Shown: positions 9,394-18,595, counted from the stretch's first letter. The stretch is DNA of 64,000 nucleotides from Burkholderiales bacterium (GCA_003577305.1 QEVL01000019.1:1-64000); one strand, 5' to 3'. Numbers and translations: made by a program. Notes: generated by a model from the sequence alone, not told the origin.

Positions 9394-10236
9394 ATGCTCG
9401 TCGACGTCAACACCATTCCCGCCTGGGCCTACACCGGCGGACGCCCTTTCGACGCGACGCGCCCGGTCGTCGTCTTCGTGCACGGCGCGCAGAACGACCA
9501 CAGCGTCTGGGCACTGCAGTCGCGTTACTTCGCCCACCACGGCTTTGCGGTGCTGGCGGTCGACCTGCCGGGGCACGGCCGCAGCGCCGGGCCGGCGCTC
9601 GAGTCGATCGAGGCGCTCGCCGACTGGCTGCTCGCGCTGCTCGATGCCGCGGGCGTGGCGCGCGCCGCGCTGGTCGGCCACAGCATGGGTTCGCTGATCG
9701 CGCTCGAGGCGGCGGCGCGCGCGCCGCAGCGCATCGAGCGCATCGCACTGGTCGGCACCGCGTTTCCGATGAAAGTGTCCGACGCGCTGCTCGCAGCGGC
9801 GCGCGACGACGAACCGCGTGCGTTCGACATGATCAACTACTGGTCGCATTCCACGATCAACGCGCGCCCGGGCTCGCCTGCCCCCGGCTTCTCGGTGTTC
9901 GTGCAGAACCGCCGCCTGATGGAACGACAGCGCCCCGGCGTGCTGAGCACCGATTTCGAGGCCTGCAACGCCTATGCCGGCGGGTTCGCCGCTGCCGATG
10001 CTCTCGCCTGCCCGGCGCTGTTCGTGCTGGGCCAGCGCGATTCGATGACTCCGGTGCGCGCGGCGCGGGCGCTGCTCGAGCGCTGCCGTGCCAGCGCAGC
10101 GGCCACCGGACTGCCGGTGCCCGAACTGGTCGAGATCGCCGACTGCGGCCACGCGATCATGAGCGAGCGGCCCGACGCGCTGCTCGCGGCGCTGCGCGGC
10201 TTTCTCGGCGCCGCAGTGCCGGCCGCGAGCCGCTGA
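9394..10236 (+). CDS. Alpha/beta-hydrolase fold protein
   Basis: A 280-residue cytosolic hydrolase. The nucleophile elbow GHSMGS places the catalytic serine at S97. An oxyanion HGAQND motif is at 30-35, and a late Asp (LGQRDSMTP) and His (CGHAIM) complete the triad. It has no signal peptide. The substrate is not evident. Proximity to metY suggests cotranscription, but the families have no fixed link that I can name. It ends 69 bp from the convergent yihY gene. Confidence 0.85.
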   Translation: MLVDVNTIPAWAYTGGRPFDATRPVVVFVHGAQNDHSVWALQSRYFAHHGFAVLAVDLPGHGRSAGPALESIEALADWLLALLDAAGVARAALVGHSMGSLIALEAAARAPQRIERIALVGTAFPMKVSDALLAAARDDEPRAFDMINYWSHSTINARPGSPAPGFSVFVQNRRLMERQRPGVLSTDFEACNAYAGGFAAADALACPALFVLGQRDSMTPVRAARALLERCRASAAATGLPVPELVEIADCGHAIMSERPDALLAALRGFLGAAVPAASR

Positions 10237-10304
10237 GCGCGCCTGCGCCGGCGCGTCGCTGCACCGCCCCCCGGCGCGCTGCACGCGGCGCGTGAGCCAC
10301 GTTC

Positions 10305-11645
10305 TCAGCACTGCGCGTCGGCGATCAGCGGCTGGTCGAGAAAGGCCGCCGGGAACGCGGCCCCGGTGTCCGGCGCCGGTCGCCCTTCCTGCCAGATCGC
10401 TTCGAACAGCGCGCGCGGCGTCATCGTACGCGGGTCGTCAGCCCAGGCCCAGCGCTCGGCCCAGATCGATTCCGCGTCGGGACGCGCAGCCGACCAGCGT
10501 CGCGCAAGCTGCGGCGCGAGCCGCCCGCGCCGGGTCGCCGCCGCGTCGCCTCCGCCGATCAGGTCGCCGAGCGAGACGAAGCGCGTGACGTAGCCCAGTT
10601 GCGCCAGCAGCAGTGCCGCCTGACCGGCGCGTTCCGGATCGTGGTCGAGCAGTGGTGCGAGCCCCCTGACCGGCAAGGCACCGTGGCGCTCGCCGCCCAG
10701 CGTGCGGCACATCGCCCGCAGCACGCCGTGGACGTCGTCGAAACGCTCGGCCGGGCTGCGCGAGAGGTGCGGCTCGCCGGGCTGGTCCCAGAACCGCAGG
10801 TTCGCCGCCAGCAGCGCACCCGCGAGCAGCGCCATCCACCACAGCGCGAGCCAGAGCAGGAACACCGGCAGCGCCGAGAAGGCGCCATAGACCACGGTGT
10901 AGGTGGACAGTCGCGCCACGTACCAGCCCAGCAGCGCGCGCAACAGTTCGAACAGCACCGCCGCGAGCAGCGCGCCGGCGAAGCCCTCGCGCCAGCGCAC
11001 CAGTGCGCTCGGCAGCAAGCGGTAGAGCAGCGTCAGCCCGCCGACCGTCGTGATCCAGGGCAGCGCCACGAACCAGGCCCCGCGCACTTCGCGCAGTTCG
11101 GCACCGCGCAGCCACGCGCTCGCCACCATGCCGTACCCGGCGATGTAGGCGCCCAGCAGCAGCGGTCCGAGCGTGAGCAGCACCCAGTAGAGTGTCAGCC
11201 GGTTGGCCAGCGGCCGCGGCCGGTCCGCGCCCCAGATGCGGTTGAGCGTGCGCTCGACCGTCACCAGCGCGGTGAAGGCGGTCAGCAGGAACGCGGCAGT
11301 CCCGATCAGCGACAGTTCGTTCGCCTTCGCAGCAAACTGGTTCAGGTAGCCGATGACGGTCTCGCTGATCGCAGGCGGAAACAGGTTCGTCAACAGGAAC
11401 TTCTGCAGCGCGTCGCGCAGCCGGCCGAACGCCGGCGAGGCGGTGGTCACCGCGAAGACGATCGAGAACATCGGCACGATCGCCAGCAGCGAGAGAAAGG
11501 CGAGGCTGCCGGCGGCCTGCGGCAGCTGAAGCTGGCGCGCCTGGCGCGTCATCGCGCGCGCCAGGCGCAACAGCGACTGCCCCAGCGGCCGCGCAGGCGC
11601 AGTCGCGGCGTCTTCGGTGCTCTCGCGAGAATCGGGAATCATCAT
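10305..11645 (-). CDS. yihY: YihY/UPF0761 family inner-membrane protein
   Basis: A 446-residue integral membrane protein of the YihY (BrkB-type) family, recognised by GSLAFLSLLAIVPMFSIVFA and the YTVVYGAFSALPVFLLWLAL segment. About six transmembrane helices fill residues ~45-305; a ~140-residue soluble tail follows. The transport or envelope role of the family is unsettled, and older claims that it is RNase BN are wrong. Two adjacent ATGs (11645, 11642) could start it. Confidence 0.88.
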   Translation of the reverse strand: MMIPDSRESTEDAATAPARPLGQSLLRLARAMTRQARQLQLPQAAGSLAFLSLLAIVPMFSIVFAVTTASPAFGRLRDALQKFLLTNLFPPAISETVIGYLNQFAAKANELSLIGTAAFLLTAFTALVTVERTLNRIWGADRPRPLANRLTLYWVLLTLGPLLLGAYIAGYGMVASAWLRGAELREVRGAWFVALPWITTVGGLTLLYRLLPSALVRWREGFAGALLAAVLFELLRALLGWYVARLSTYTVVYGAFSALPVFLLWLALWWMALLAGALLAANLRFWDQPGEPHLSRSPAERFDDVHGVLRAMCRTLGGERHGALPVRGLAPLLDHDPERAGQAALLLAQLGYVTRFVSLGDLIGGGDAAATRRGRLAPQLARRWSAARPDAESIWAERWAWADDPRTMTPRALFEAIWQEGRPAPDTGAAFPAAFLDQPLIADAQC

Positions 11646-11655
11646 CGACGCTATC

Positions 11656-11661
11656 TATAAT
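11656..11661 (+). promoter_or_regulatory. Perfect -10 hexamer next to a start codon
   Basis: TATAAT ends 8 bp before the ATG of the DUF2069 gene. No good -35 is visible 16-18 bp upstream. If used, transcription would begin at or within a few bases of the ATG, giving a leaderless or near-leaderless message. The same bases read on the other strand give TATAGA upstream of yihY. Confidence 0.35.
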
Positions 11662-11669
11662 CGGCAGCC

Positions 11670-12080
11670 ATGTCGCTCTCCACCCTGCGCCGCATCGTCG
11701 CCGGCGCGTTCGTCGCGCTGATCGTGCTCGGCCTGGCATGGGAGCTCTGGCTCGCGCCGTTGCGCCCGGGCGGATCGGCATTGTCGCTGAAGGTGCTTCC
11801 GCTGGCCGCCGCGCTGCCCTGGCTGCAGCGCGGCCGGGTGCGCACCTACCAGTGGTGGTCGATGCTCGTGCTCGGATATTTCGCGGAAGGCCTGGTGCGC
11901 GCAACCTCCGAGCGCGGCCCGGCCGTGCTGCTGGCGAGCGTCGAGACCGCGCTCGCCGTGCTCGCGTTCACTGCAATTCTGCTGTACGTGCGCGCTGCGC
12001 GCCGCCCGATGCACGCAGTGCCTGCAGCGCCAGATCGAGCGTACGCGGCCCCTCGGTCGCCAGCAGCGCCGGATCGCTGA
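11670..12080 (+). CDS. DUF2069 membrane protein
   Basis: A 136-residue protein with about four hydrophobic helices (near 8-28, 38-50, 62-78, 88-107), including the TYQWWSMLVLGYFAEGLVRA block typical of DUF2069. It is predicted to lie in the inner membrane; its function is unknown. Its last 113 bp overlap the convergent dusA gene, so its soluble Pro/Ala tail is encoded antisense to the end of dusA. It stands next to yihY, divergently arranged. Confidence 0.8.
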   Translation: MSLSTLRRIVAGAFVALIVLGLAWELWLAPLRPGGSALSLKVLPLAAALPWLQRGRVRTYQWWSMLVLGYFAEGLVRATSERGPAVLLASVETALAVLAFTAILLYVRAARRPMHAVPAAPDRAYAAPRSPAAPDR

Positions 12081-12972
12081 GCGTGCGGCGCCAGCTGCGC
12101 GCTCCGGGCAGGCCGTTGAACAGGCCGAGCATCGGCCGCAGCACCGCACGCACCGGCTCGCCTGCCGTCACCTCGCGCATGAGGTAGGGGCGCATCGCCT
12201 CGATCGTCTCCTCGCGATCCGCCCGCGGCCCGCGTTCCCCGAAATAGCGCTCGTCGACCTGCGCGAGCATCCACGGGTTCTCGCAGGCCTCGCGCCCGAT
12301 CATCACGCCATCGACCCGCGCCAGCTGCGCGAGCGCCACAGCGTGGTCGCGCAGCCCGCCGTTCAGCACGATCGTCAGCGCAGGGAAGTCGCGCTTCAGC
12401 CGCGCCACCGTCTCGTAACGCAGCGGCGGCACGGTGCGGTTTTCCCGCGGGCTCAAGCCCTTCAGCCAGGCATTGCGCGCGTGCACGAGGAACACTTCGC
12501 AGCCGGCCAGCGACAGCGTGCCGACGAAATCGCGCACGAAGCCGTAGTCCTCCACCCGGTCGAGGCCGATGCGGTGCTTCACCGTGACCGGAATCGAGAC
12601 CGCATCGCGCATCGCGCGCACGCAGTCGGCCACCAGTGCCGGCTCGGCCATCAGGCAGGCGCCGAACGCGCCGCGCTGCACCCGCTCGCTCGGGCAGCCG
12701 CAGTTCAGGTTGATCTCGTCGTAGCCGGCGCGCTCGCCGATACGCGCCGCCTGCGCCAGTTCGTGCGGCTCGCTGCCGCCGAGCTGCAGCGCCACCGGAT
12801 GCTGCGTCCCGTCGAATCGCAGCAGCCGCTCGCGCGGCCCGAACAGCAGCGCGCCGGTCGCGACCATCTCGGTGTACAGCCGCGCGCGGCGGCTCAGCAG
12901 TCGATGAAAGTGGCGGCAATGCCGATCGGTGAGATCGAGCATCGGGGCCACGCAGAAGCGGTGGGGGCTCAT
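11968..12972 (-). CDS. dusA: tRNA-dihydrouridine(20/20a) synthase
   Basis: A 334-residue flavoprotein that reduces uridine to dihydrouridine in the tRNA D-loop. The opening RFCVAPMLDLTDRHCRHFHR, the catalytic-cysteine region NLNCGCPSERVQ and MIGREACENPW are DusA signatures, and the length fits. The start at 12972 begins exactly where DusA homology begins; the longer frame upstream is unrelated. The 3' end overlaps DUF2069 on the other strand. Confidence 0.92.
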   Translation of the reverse strand: MSPHRFCVAPMLDLTDRHCRHFHRLLSRRARLYTEMVATGALLFGPRERLLRFDGTQHPVALQLGGSEPHELAQAARIGERAGYDEINLNCGCPSERVQRGAFGACLMAEPALVADCVRAMRDAVSIPVTVKHRIGLDRVEDYGFVRDFVGTLSLAGCEVFLVHARNAWLKGLSPRENRTVPPLRYETVARLKRDFPALTIVLNGGLRDHAVALAQLARVDGVMIGREACENPWMLAQVDERYFGERGPRADREETIEAMRPYLMREVTAGEPVRAVLRPMLGLFNGLPGARSWRRTLSDPALLATEGPRTLDLALQALRASGGAQRARTAELQ

Positions 12973-13220
12973 GACGAACGGCGAGCGTGCGCGCGGATCG
13001 TGCGCGGCGAGGGTGCCCGGCGAAGCTGCGGAGCGAGCACCCGGATTATGCCTGCGGCCGTGAGGAATCCCGGCAATATCGCGTATCCTTGCCCCTCCGA
13101 GCAAGCCCCGATAGGCCTTTTGGCCGACGGCGCGCGATCGATGCGGGCGGCTGCTTGACGCGCGATCGCCGCAGCCAGTAAAACGATCGTCCCGAAACGC
13201 TCGCTCGACGGAGAACGGCC

Positions 13221-13880
13221 ATGGCGGTCTGCGTGCTGATCATCGACGACCATCCGCTGATGCGCGATGCGGTGCGCATGACGATGGACGCGGTTGCCCC
13301 GGGCAGCCGCATCGACCTCGCCGCGAGCTTCGCCGAGGCGCGGCGGCTGCTGGCGCTGAACAGCGCCTACGACTTCACGCTGCTCGACCTCAACCTGCCC
13401 GACAGCGCCGGCTTCGAGGCACTGAAGGCACTGCGTGCGCAGTATCCCCAGCTGCCCACGGTGGTGCTCTCGGCCGAAGTCGATCGCGAAACCATCCTGC
13501 GCTGCCTCGACCTCGGTGCGGCCGGCTACATCCCGAAGACCTATCACGCCGACGTGATCACGCATGCGCTTCGCCTGGTCACCTCGGGGCACGTCTACGT
13601 GCCGCGCGAGGCGCTCGAGCCGCGCCGCGACGCCAACGAGCCGATCCGCCCGAGGGTCGTCGGCAGCGATCCGCGCGGGCTGGGGCTCACCGATCGGCAG
13701 TGCGACGTGCTGCGCCTCATCCTGCGCGGCCTGCCCAACAAGCTGATCTGCCGCCAGCTCGACCTCGCCGAAGGCACGGTGAAGGTTCACGTGAGCGCGG
13801 TGCTGCGCGCGCTGGGCGTGCGCAACCGCACGCAGGCAGTCATCGCGGCGAGCCGGCTCGGCCTGCGCATGAGCGACTGA
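13221..13880 (+). CDS. NarL/LuxR-family response regulator, orphan
   Basis: A 219-residue transcription factor. The receiver spans 1-120, with D9/D10 and phospho-acceptor D56 in LLDLNLPDS, then K106 in YIPKTY. The C-terminal LuxR helix-turn-helix lies at about 152-210 (LTDRQCDVLRLILRGLPNKL, then GTVKVHVSAVLRALGV). No histidine kinase lies nearby, so its partner must be elsewhere or it responds to another donor. trxC follows after 7 bp on the same strand. Its targets are unknown. Confidence 0.88.
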   Translation: MAVCVLIIDDHPLMRDAVRMTMDAVAPGSRIDLAASFAEARRLLALNSAYDFTLLDLNLPDSAGFEALKALRAQYPQLPTVVLSAEVDRETILRCLDLGAAGYIPKTYHADVITHALRLVTSGHVYVPREALEPRRDANEPIRPRVVGSDPRGLGLTDRQCDVLRLILRGLPNKLICRQLDLAEGTVKVHVSAVLRALGVRNRTQAVIAASRLGLRMSD

Positions 13881-13887
13881 TCCGGCG

Positions 13888-14316
13888 ATGAGCGAATCGA
13901 TCCACGTCGTCTGCCCGCACTGCGACAAGACCAACCGGCTGCCCGCCTCCCGGGCCGGCCAGCGCCCCGATTGCGGCGCCTGCGGTCGCCCGCTGTTCCC
14001 GGGCAAACCGCTGGAGATCGGCGAAGCCCGCTTCGACGAATACCTGCGCCGCACCGATCTCCCGGTCGTCGTCGATTTCTGGGCCGCCTGGTGCGGCCCG
14101 TGCCGGATGATGGCGCCGCAGTTCGAGCAGGCCGCCCAGCGGCTGGCCGGGCGCGTGCAATTCCTGAAAGTCGACACCGACGCGAACCCGGCGTTGAGCC
14201 AGCGCTACGCGATCCGCAGCATTCCGACGATCGCATTGTTCCATGGCGGACGCGAAGTGCGCCGCAGCGCCGGCGCGATGAGCGCGGCGCAGATCGAGGC
14301 CTGGATCGGTGCGTAG
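13888..14316 (+). CDS. trxC: Thioredoxin 2
   Basis: A 142-residue cytosolic thioredoxin. The N-terminal zinc ribbon is CPHC (9-12) and CGAC (29-32). The thioredoxin fold has active site WCGPC and the cis-proline region RSIPTIALFHGG. Both features define TrxC rather than TrxA. It probably reduces disulfides under oxidative stress. It lies between the response regulator and aroG in one tightly spaced run. Confidence 0.93.
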   Translation: MSESIHVVCPHCDKTNRLPASRAGQRPDCGACGRPLFPGKPLEIGEARFDEYLRRTDLPVVVDFWAAWCGPCRMMAPQFEQAAQRLAGRVQFLKVDTDANPALSQRYAIRSIPTIALFHGGREVRRSAGAMSAAQIEAWIGA

Positions 14317-14334
14317 CGCACACCCCCCGAAGGC

Positions 14335-15459
14335 ATGATGCATCCCGACGAATCCGACAGGACATCGATCACCGACGACGAACGCCTGCTGCAGGTCGTC
14401 GTCCTGCCCCCGCCCGAAGACCTGATCCGCTTCTTCCCCATCCAGGGAACGCGCGTCGAGCGCCTGGTCGCCGACTGCCGTGGCGCGGTGCGGCGCATCG
14501 TGCACGGCGACGACGACCGTCTGCTGGTAGTGATCGGTCCGTGCTCGATCCACGATCCGCGCGCCGCGCTCGACTACGCGCAACGTCTGGCCGCCGAGCG
14601 CCGGCGTTTTCGCGACACGCTCGAGATCGTGATGCGCGTGTACTTCGAGAAGCCGCGCACCACCGTGGGCTGGAAGGGGCTGATCAACGACCCCTATCTC
14701 GACGAGAGCTGCCGCATCAGCGAGGGCCTGCGCATCGCGCGCTCGCTGCTGATCGACATCGCGCGGCTCGGCGTGCCCGCCGGCAGCGAACTGCTCGACA
14801 CCACGTCACCCCAGTACCTGGCCGACCTCATCGCCTGGGGCGCGATCGGCGCGCGCACCACCGAAAGCCAGGTGCACCGCGAACTGGCCTCGGGCACCTC
14901 GTCGCCGATCGGTTTCAAGAACGGCACCGACGGCAACGTGCGCGTGGCGATCGACGCGATCGTCGCCGCGCGCAATCCGCACAATTTCCTCGGCATCCAC
15001 AAGAACGGCCGCGTCGCGATGATCCGCACCGGGGGCAATCCCGACTGTCACCTGATCCTGCGCGGCGGACGCGAACCGAACTACGACAGCGCGAGCGTCG
15101 CGGCCGCGTGCGCCGAGCTGAAGCAAAGCGGCTGCGCACCAGCGGTGATGATCGACTGCTCGCACGCCAACAGCGCCAGGCAGCCGCAGCGCCAGGTCGA
15201 GGTCGCCGCCGACATCGCCGCGCAAATGGCGGGCGGCAACGCCAGCATCATCGGCGTGATGGTCGAGAGCCACCTGCTCGGTGGCCGGCAGGCGTTCACC
15301 CCGGGCAGCGACGATCCTTCGGCGCTCGTCTACGGCCAGAGCATCACCGACGGCTGCCTCGGCTGGGACGACTCGGTGCGCGTGCTCGAGATGCTCGACC
15401 GGGCGGTCGCGGAGCGGCGCGAGCGCGTCTCGGCCGCCGGCCTGCGCAGCTGCCGCTGA
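14335..15459 (+). CDS. aroG: 3-deoxy-7-phosphoheptulonate synthase, class I
   Basis: A 374-residue DAHP synthase that joins PEP and erythrose-4-phosphate as the first shikimate step. Motifs include VVIGPCSIHDP, RVYFEKPRTTVGWKGL, SPIGFKNGTDG and MIDCSHANS. This is the AroF/G/H family with the usual length. Which aromatic amino acid inhibits it cannot be read from the sequence with certainty. The double ATG at 14335/14338 leaves the first residue open. A small hairpin sits immediately after the stop. Confidence 0.92.
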   Translation: MMHPDESDRTSITDDERLLQVVVLPPPEDLIRFFPIQGTRVERLVADCRGAVRRIVHGDDDRLLVVIGPCSIHDPRAALDYAQRLAAERRRFRDTLEIVMRVYFEKPRTTVGWKGLINDPYLDESCRISEGLRIARSLLIDIARLGVPAGSELLDTTSPQYLADLIAWGAIGARTTESQVHRELASGTSSPIGFKNGTDGNVRVAIDAIVAARNPHNFLGIHKNGRVAMIRTGGNPDCHLILRGGREPNYDSASVAAACAELKQSGCAPAVMIDCSHANSARQPQRQVEVAADIAAQMAGGNASIIGVMVESHLLGGRQAFTPGSDDPSALVYGQSITDGCLGWDDSVRVLEMLDRAVAERRERVSAAGLRSCR

Positions 15460-15476
15460 GCCGGCCCGCGGCCGGC
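15460..15476 (+). terminator. Hairpin immediately after aroG
   Basis: Perfect 7-bp arms GCCGGCC and GGCCGGC enclose a 3-base loop, starting at the last base of the aroG stop codon. The only T-run (T7, 15520-15526) is ~45 bp further on, so this is not a classical intrinsic terminator. Confidence 0.35.
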
Positions 15477-15520
15477 ACCCGAAGCCTGCAGATCGTCATG
15501 GGAATCCATAAAGCCATATT

Positions 15521-16890
15521 TTTTTGGGAGAGCTGGGGATTGCGCTGATCGGGCGCGGGCCTGCCACGGCCAATGCGCTGCACGGCGCGGTCTACGCCGG
15601 CCGCACCGGCTCGAAAGTGCTGCTGGTGTTCGGCGAGTGCGCGATGCTCGACGAGAACCCGAACCGCCCGGGCCGTGCTCGCCGAAGCAGTGCACGCGGC
15701 GCGACGCGGCACCGCGGCGGCACTGCTGCTGCCGCTGGACGTGCAGCGCGCCGCGATCGACCCGGCCGGCGTTGCCGAGCCGCCGGCGCAGGCACAGGCG
15801 CCGTCGCGCGCCCCCGCGGCGCGCGTGCAGGCGATCGCCGCCGCCGCATCGATGCTCTCGCACAGTCGCAGGCCGCTCTTCGTCGCCGGGCTGGGTGCAC
15901 ACCATGCCGGCGCGAAAGAGGCGATCGAAGCGCTGGCCGCGCACACCGGAGGCGTCCACGCCACGACGCTCGAGGCCAGGGACATGTTTCGCGGCAACCC
16001 GTGGAACCTCGGCATCATCGGCTCGTTCTCGCACTCGGCGGCCCGGCAGCTGATCGACCAGGCCGACTGCGTGGTGGTGTTCGGCGCGAGCTTCAACCAG
16101 CGCACGACCAGCGGCGGCGAAGCGCTGCCGCACGCCGCACCCGTGATCCACGTCGATCTCGTGCGCAGCCACATCGGGCGCTGGGGTCCGGCCGACCTCG
16201 CGGTGGTCGGCGACGCGCGCGAGGTCGCGCAGCAACTGGCCGCGGCGCTGCCCGCACGCCCCGCGGCCGACAAGCCCTTTCACGCCGATGCGGTACGCCG
16301 CAAGCTGGCCGGTTTCGAGATGGCCGGCGAGTTCCGCCCCGAGCACACGGTCCGCACCGTCGATCCGCGCGCGCTCGCGCTCGAACTCGACCGCCTGCTG
16401 CCCGCCACGCGCAACCTGGTCTACGACTCGGGCAATTTCCTGCAGATCCTGCCCTACCTGGGCACGCCCGGCCCCGGGCACATCAAGCACACGAGCGACT
16501 TCTTCTCGGTGGGCATGGGCTTCGGGACCGCGCTGGGTTTCGCCCGGGCGCGTCCGGACGACGCCACGGTACTCGTCATCGGCGACGGCGCTTCGCGATG
16601 ACGCGGAACGAACTCGACACCGCGGCGCGCGAGGACATCCCGCTGATCGTGGTCGTGATGAACGACTGCGCCTACGGCGCCGAGCGGCACTACCTCGAAC
16701 TCGAGCACATGCCGATCGCCCGGGCGGTCTTTCCCGACGTCGACTACGCGCCCGTGGCCGAGGCCTTCGGTTTTCGCACCGCCACCATTCGCTCGCTCGA
16801 AGACCTGCGCCGCGCCGCGCCGCTGCTGCAGTCGCCCGACGGGCCGGTGCTGCTCGACTGCAAGATCAACGCCGCGATCGCCGCGCCCTT
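15521..16890 (+). pseudogene. Decayed TPP-dependent enzyme (acetolactate synthase-like)
   Basis: Homology to thiamine-diphosphate enzymes starts abruptly at IALIGRGPATANALHGAVYA. In intact proteins that lies well inside the N-terminal Pyr domain, so the 5' end is missing. The reading frame changes after ENPNRP (~15662), where a run of residues usual in the family is also missing. It changes back at the cofactor motif VIGDGA (~16592), where one base appears lost before FAMTRNELDTA. The middle and PP domains are otherwise well preserved (VVVFGASFNQRT, SVGMGFGTALGFA, NDCAYGAERHYLEL). An ATG at 16598 could still start a 273-residue product running into the next fragment. Confidence 0.85.
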
Positions 16891-17419
16891 CACGCCGGAG
16901 ATGGCCGCGCATCAGAATGCCGACGAACGCCTGATGCACAAGTACGGCATCGACGAGGCGCAGCTCACGGCCAACCGTGCGGCGATCCGTGAACGCGCCG
17001 CGGCCCTCGGGGTCGTCATCGACACCGGCCACGGCAGCCGCGTCTGGAACACCTTCGACGCACACCGGCTGCTGCACTGGGCCGGTCTGCAGGACGCCGA
17101 AGCGGCATTGAGGTTGAAGCGGGCGCTGCTCCGTGCCTACTTCACCGACAACGATAACGTCGCCGACCACGGTGTGCTGATACGCGCTGCCACCGATGCG
17201 AAGCTCGACGTCGGCGAAGCGCGCCGGATACTCGAAAGCGACCAATACGCCGACGAAGTGCGTGCACAGGAACGACACTTCCAGCAGGCGGGCATCCACT
17301 CGGTGCCCGCCACCATCATCGAGAACGGCTACCTGATCGCGGGCGGACAACCGCCGGATGCGTTCGAACAGGCGCTGCGCAAAGTCGCGCTGGCGCAGCG
17401 CCCGATCGACACCCGCTGA
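16886..17419 (+). pseudogene. 5'-truncated DsbA-family (FrnE-like) oxidoreductase fragment fused to the TPP pseudogene
   Basis: From about residue PF at 16886 the frame switches in homology, without a stop, to the C-terminal two thirds of a FrnE/HCCA-isomerase-type DsbA protein: VWNTFDAHRLLHWAGL, ALLRAYFTDN, YADEVRAQERHFQQAGIHS, VPATIIENGYLIAGGQPP. The N-terminal strand with the CPWC-type active site is absent. The join looks like an in-frame recombination at similar Pro-Phe positions. A redox function is unlikely without the cysteines. Confidence 0.8.
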
Positions 17420-17446
17420 CGAATCCCGTGCCGGTGCAGCCGCGGG

Positions 17447-17860
17447 TTACGAGCGCGCGGCCAGCCGCAGCGACAATACCTCTGCGCCCAGCCACAGCGT
17501 GGCGACGATCATCGCCGCGCCGCCGAGGAAGACCAGCGCCGGCGGCACCCCGAAGAGCGCGTGCAGCACGATGCCGATCGGCATCAGCAGCCCGGCGAGC
17601 GCGAGCCACGAGATCCAGCGTGCCCGCGACGCAGGAATCGGCAGTGCGAGCAGCGCAAGCCCGACCGCAACGTTGATCAGGCCGAAGAGCCCGCCGTGCG
17701 CATGCGCCATGCGGCTCTCGAAGTGCATTCCGCTCGCGTACTGCGCGATCCACTCCTCCTTCTGCGGCGCGATGTCGTGCATGTAGCCGAGGAAGAAGCC
17801 CACGGTCATGAACAGGCCGAGGAACAGGAAACCCCAGCCGACGTTCTTTCTTCCTTCCAT
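17447..17860 (-). CDS. Small four-helix membrane protein of unknown function
   Basis: A 137-residue protein with predicted membrane helices at about 8-27, 53-75, 83-102 and 106-127. His residues in RMAHAHGGLFGLINV and IVLHALFG could bind a metal or cofactor, but I do not recognise the family with confidence. The start at 17860 has GGAGG upstream. It converges with the TPP/FrnE pseudogene and is divergent from the DUF433/DUF5615 pair. Confidence 0.7.
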   Translation of the reverse strand: MEGRKNVGWGFLFLGLFMTVGFFLGYMHDIAPQKEEWIAQYASGMHFESRMAHAHGGLFGLINVAVGLALLALPIPASRARWISWLALAGLLMPIGIVLHALFGVPPALVFLGGAAMIVATLWLGAEVLSLRLAARS

Positions 17861-17996
17861 GGATGCCTCCGTGAAACGGGTAACGTATGCAATTCCCCGG
17901 ATCTCCGCTGCACCGTTCATGAGACCAGGTTCTGCGCGGCTCGCTCGGTGCATGCAAACGTACTACCATTCGACGTGTCCCGGCGTGGAGACCCCT

Positions 17997-18227
17997 ATGG
18001 CGCAGTTCGACCGCATCAGCCAACAACCCGACGTGATGGGTGGCAAGGCATGCATCCGCGGTATGCGGGTCACTGTAGGCATGATCGTCGGCCAGATCGG
18101 CGCAGGTCACAGCATCCAGGAGATACTCGCCGATTATCCCTACCTCGAGCGCGAGGACATCTTGCAGGCATTGCGATACGCTGCGTGGCGAGCAGAGGAG
18201 CGTGAAGTCGTATTGGCCAGCGAATGA
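17997..18227 (+). CDS. DUF433 antitoxin
   Basis: A 76-residue DUF433 protein, recognised by PDVMGGKACIRGMRVTVGMI and the C-terminal helix EREDILQALRYAAWRAEER. In this family the protein is a small HTH-type antitoxin that pairs with a PIN-like DUF5615 toxin. The next gene is exactly that, overlapping by 4 bp (ATGA). It probably autoregulates the pair; I see no clear operator. Confidence 0.88.
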   Translation: MAQFDRISQQPDVMGGKACIRGMRVTVGMIVGQIGAGHSIQEILADYPYLEREDILQALRYAAWRAEEREVVLASE

Positions 18228-18595
18228 GGGTGCGCGTCGACATGAATCTGTCGCCCCGCTGGATGGGCCTGCTGGTCGGTGCATCCATCGAGGCGGTGCA
18301 CTGGTCGACGGTCGGTCCGGGCGATGCACCAGATTCGCAGATCATGGCCTTCGCCAAGGCGAACGGCTATGTGGTGCTCACGCACGATCTGGATTTCAGC
18401 GCGATTCTGGCGGCCACACACGGTGACAAGCCCAGCGTGGCACAGATTCGCTCCGAAGACATCGATCCGGACGTCATCGGCAAGCCGGTGATCGCCGCCT
18501 TGCAGCAACTGTCCACGGAGCTGGATGACGGCGCGCTGATCACGATTGAGCCCAGCCGCACTCGACTGCGAGTGCTTCCCTTGCGTCGCGGCTGA
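18224..18595 (+). CDS. DUF5615 PIN-like toxin
   Basis: A 123-residue PIN-like nuclease of the DUF5615 family. The acidic residues are visible: D6 in VRVDMNLSP, D37 in GPGDAPDS, and D55/D57 in LTHDLDFSAIL, a pattern matching the Mut7-C/PIN metal site. It is translationally coupled to the DUF433 gene. The RNA target is not predictable. It lies ~130 bp from the 3' end of tRNA-Glu, a common place for small mobile cargo. Confidence 0.88.
   Translation: MRVRVDMNLSPRWMGLLVGASIEAVHWSTVGPGDAPDSQIMAFAKANGYVVLTHDLDFSAILAATHGDKPSVAQIRSEDIDPDVIGKPVIAALQQLSTELDDGALITIEPSRTRLRVLPLRRG

Noticed and set aside
7766-9416. Minus-strand extension of the pilH frame through metY
   Set aside because: Only the last 135 codons match a protein family; the rest is the complement of metY and pilG-like sequence.
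15518-15526. T7 tract as an intrinsic terminator for aroG
   Set aside because: The hairpin is ~45 bp away; the tract instead marks the edge of the truncated pseudogene.
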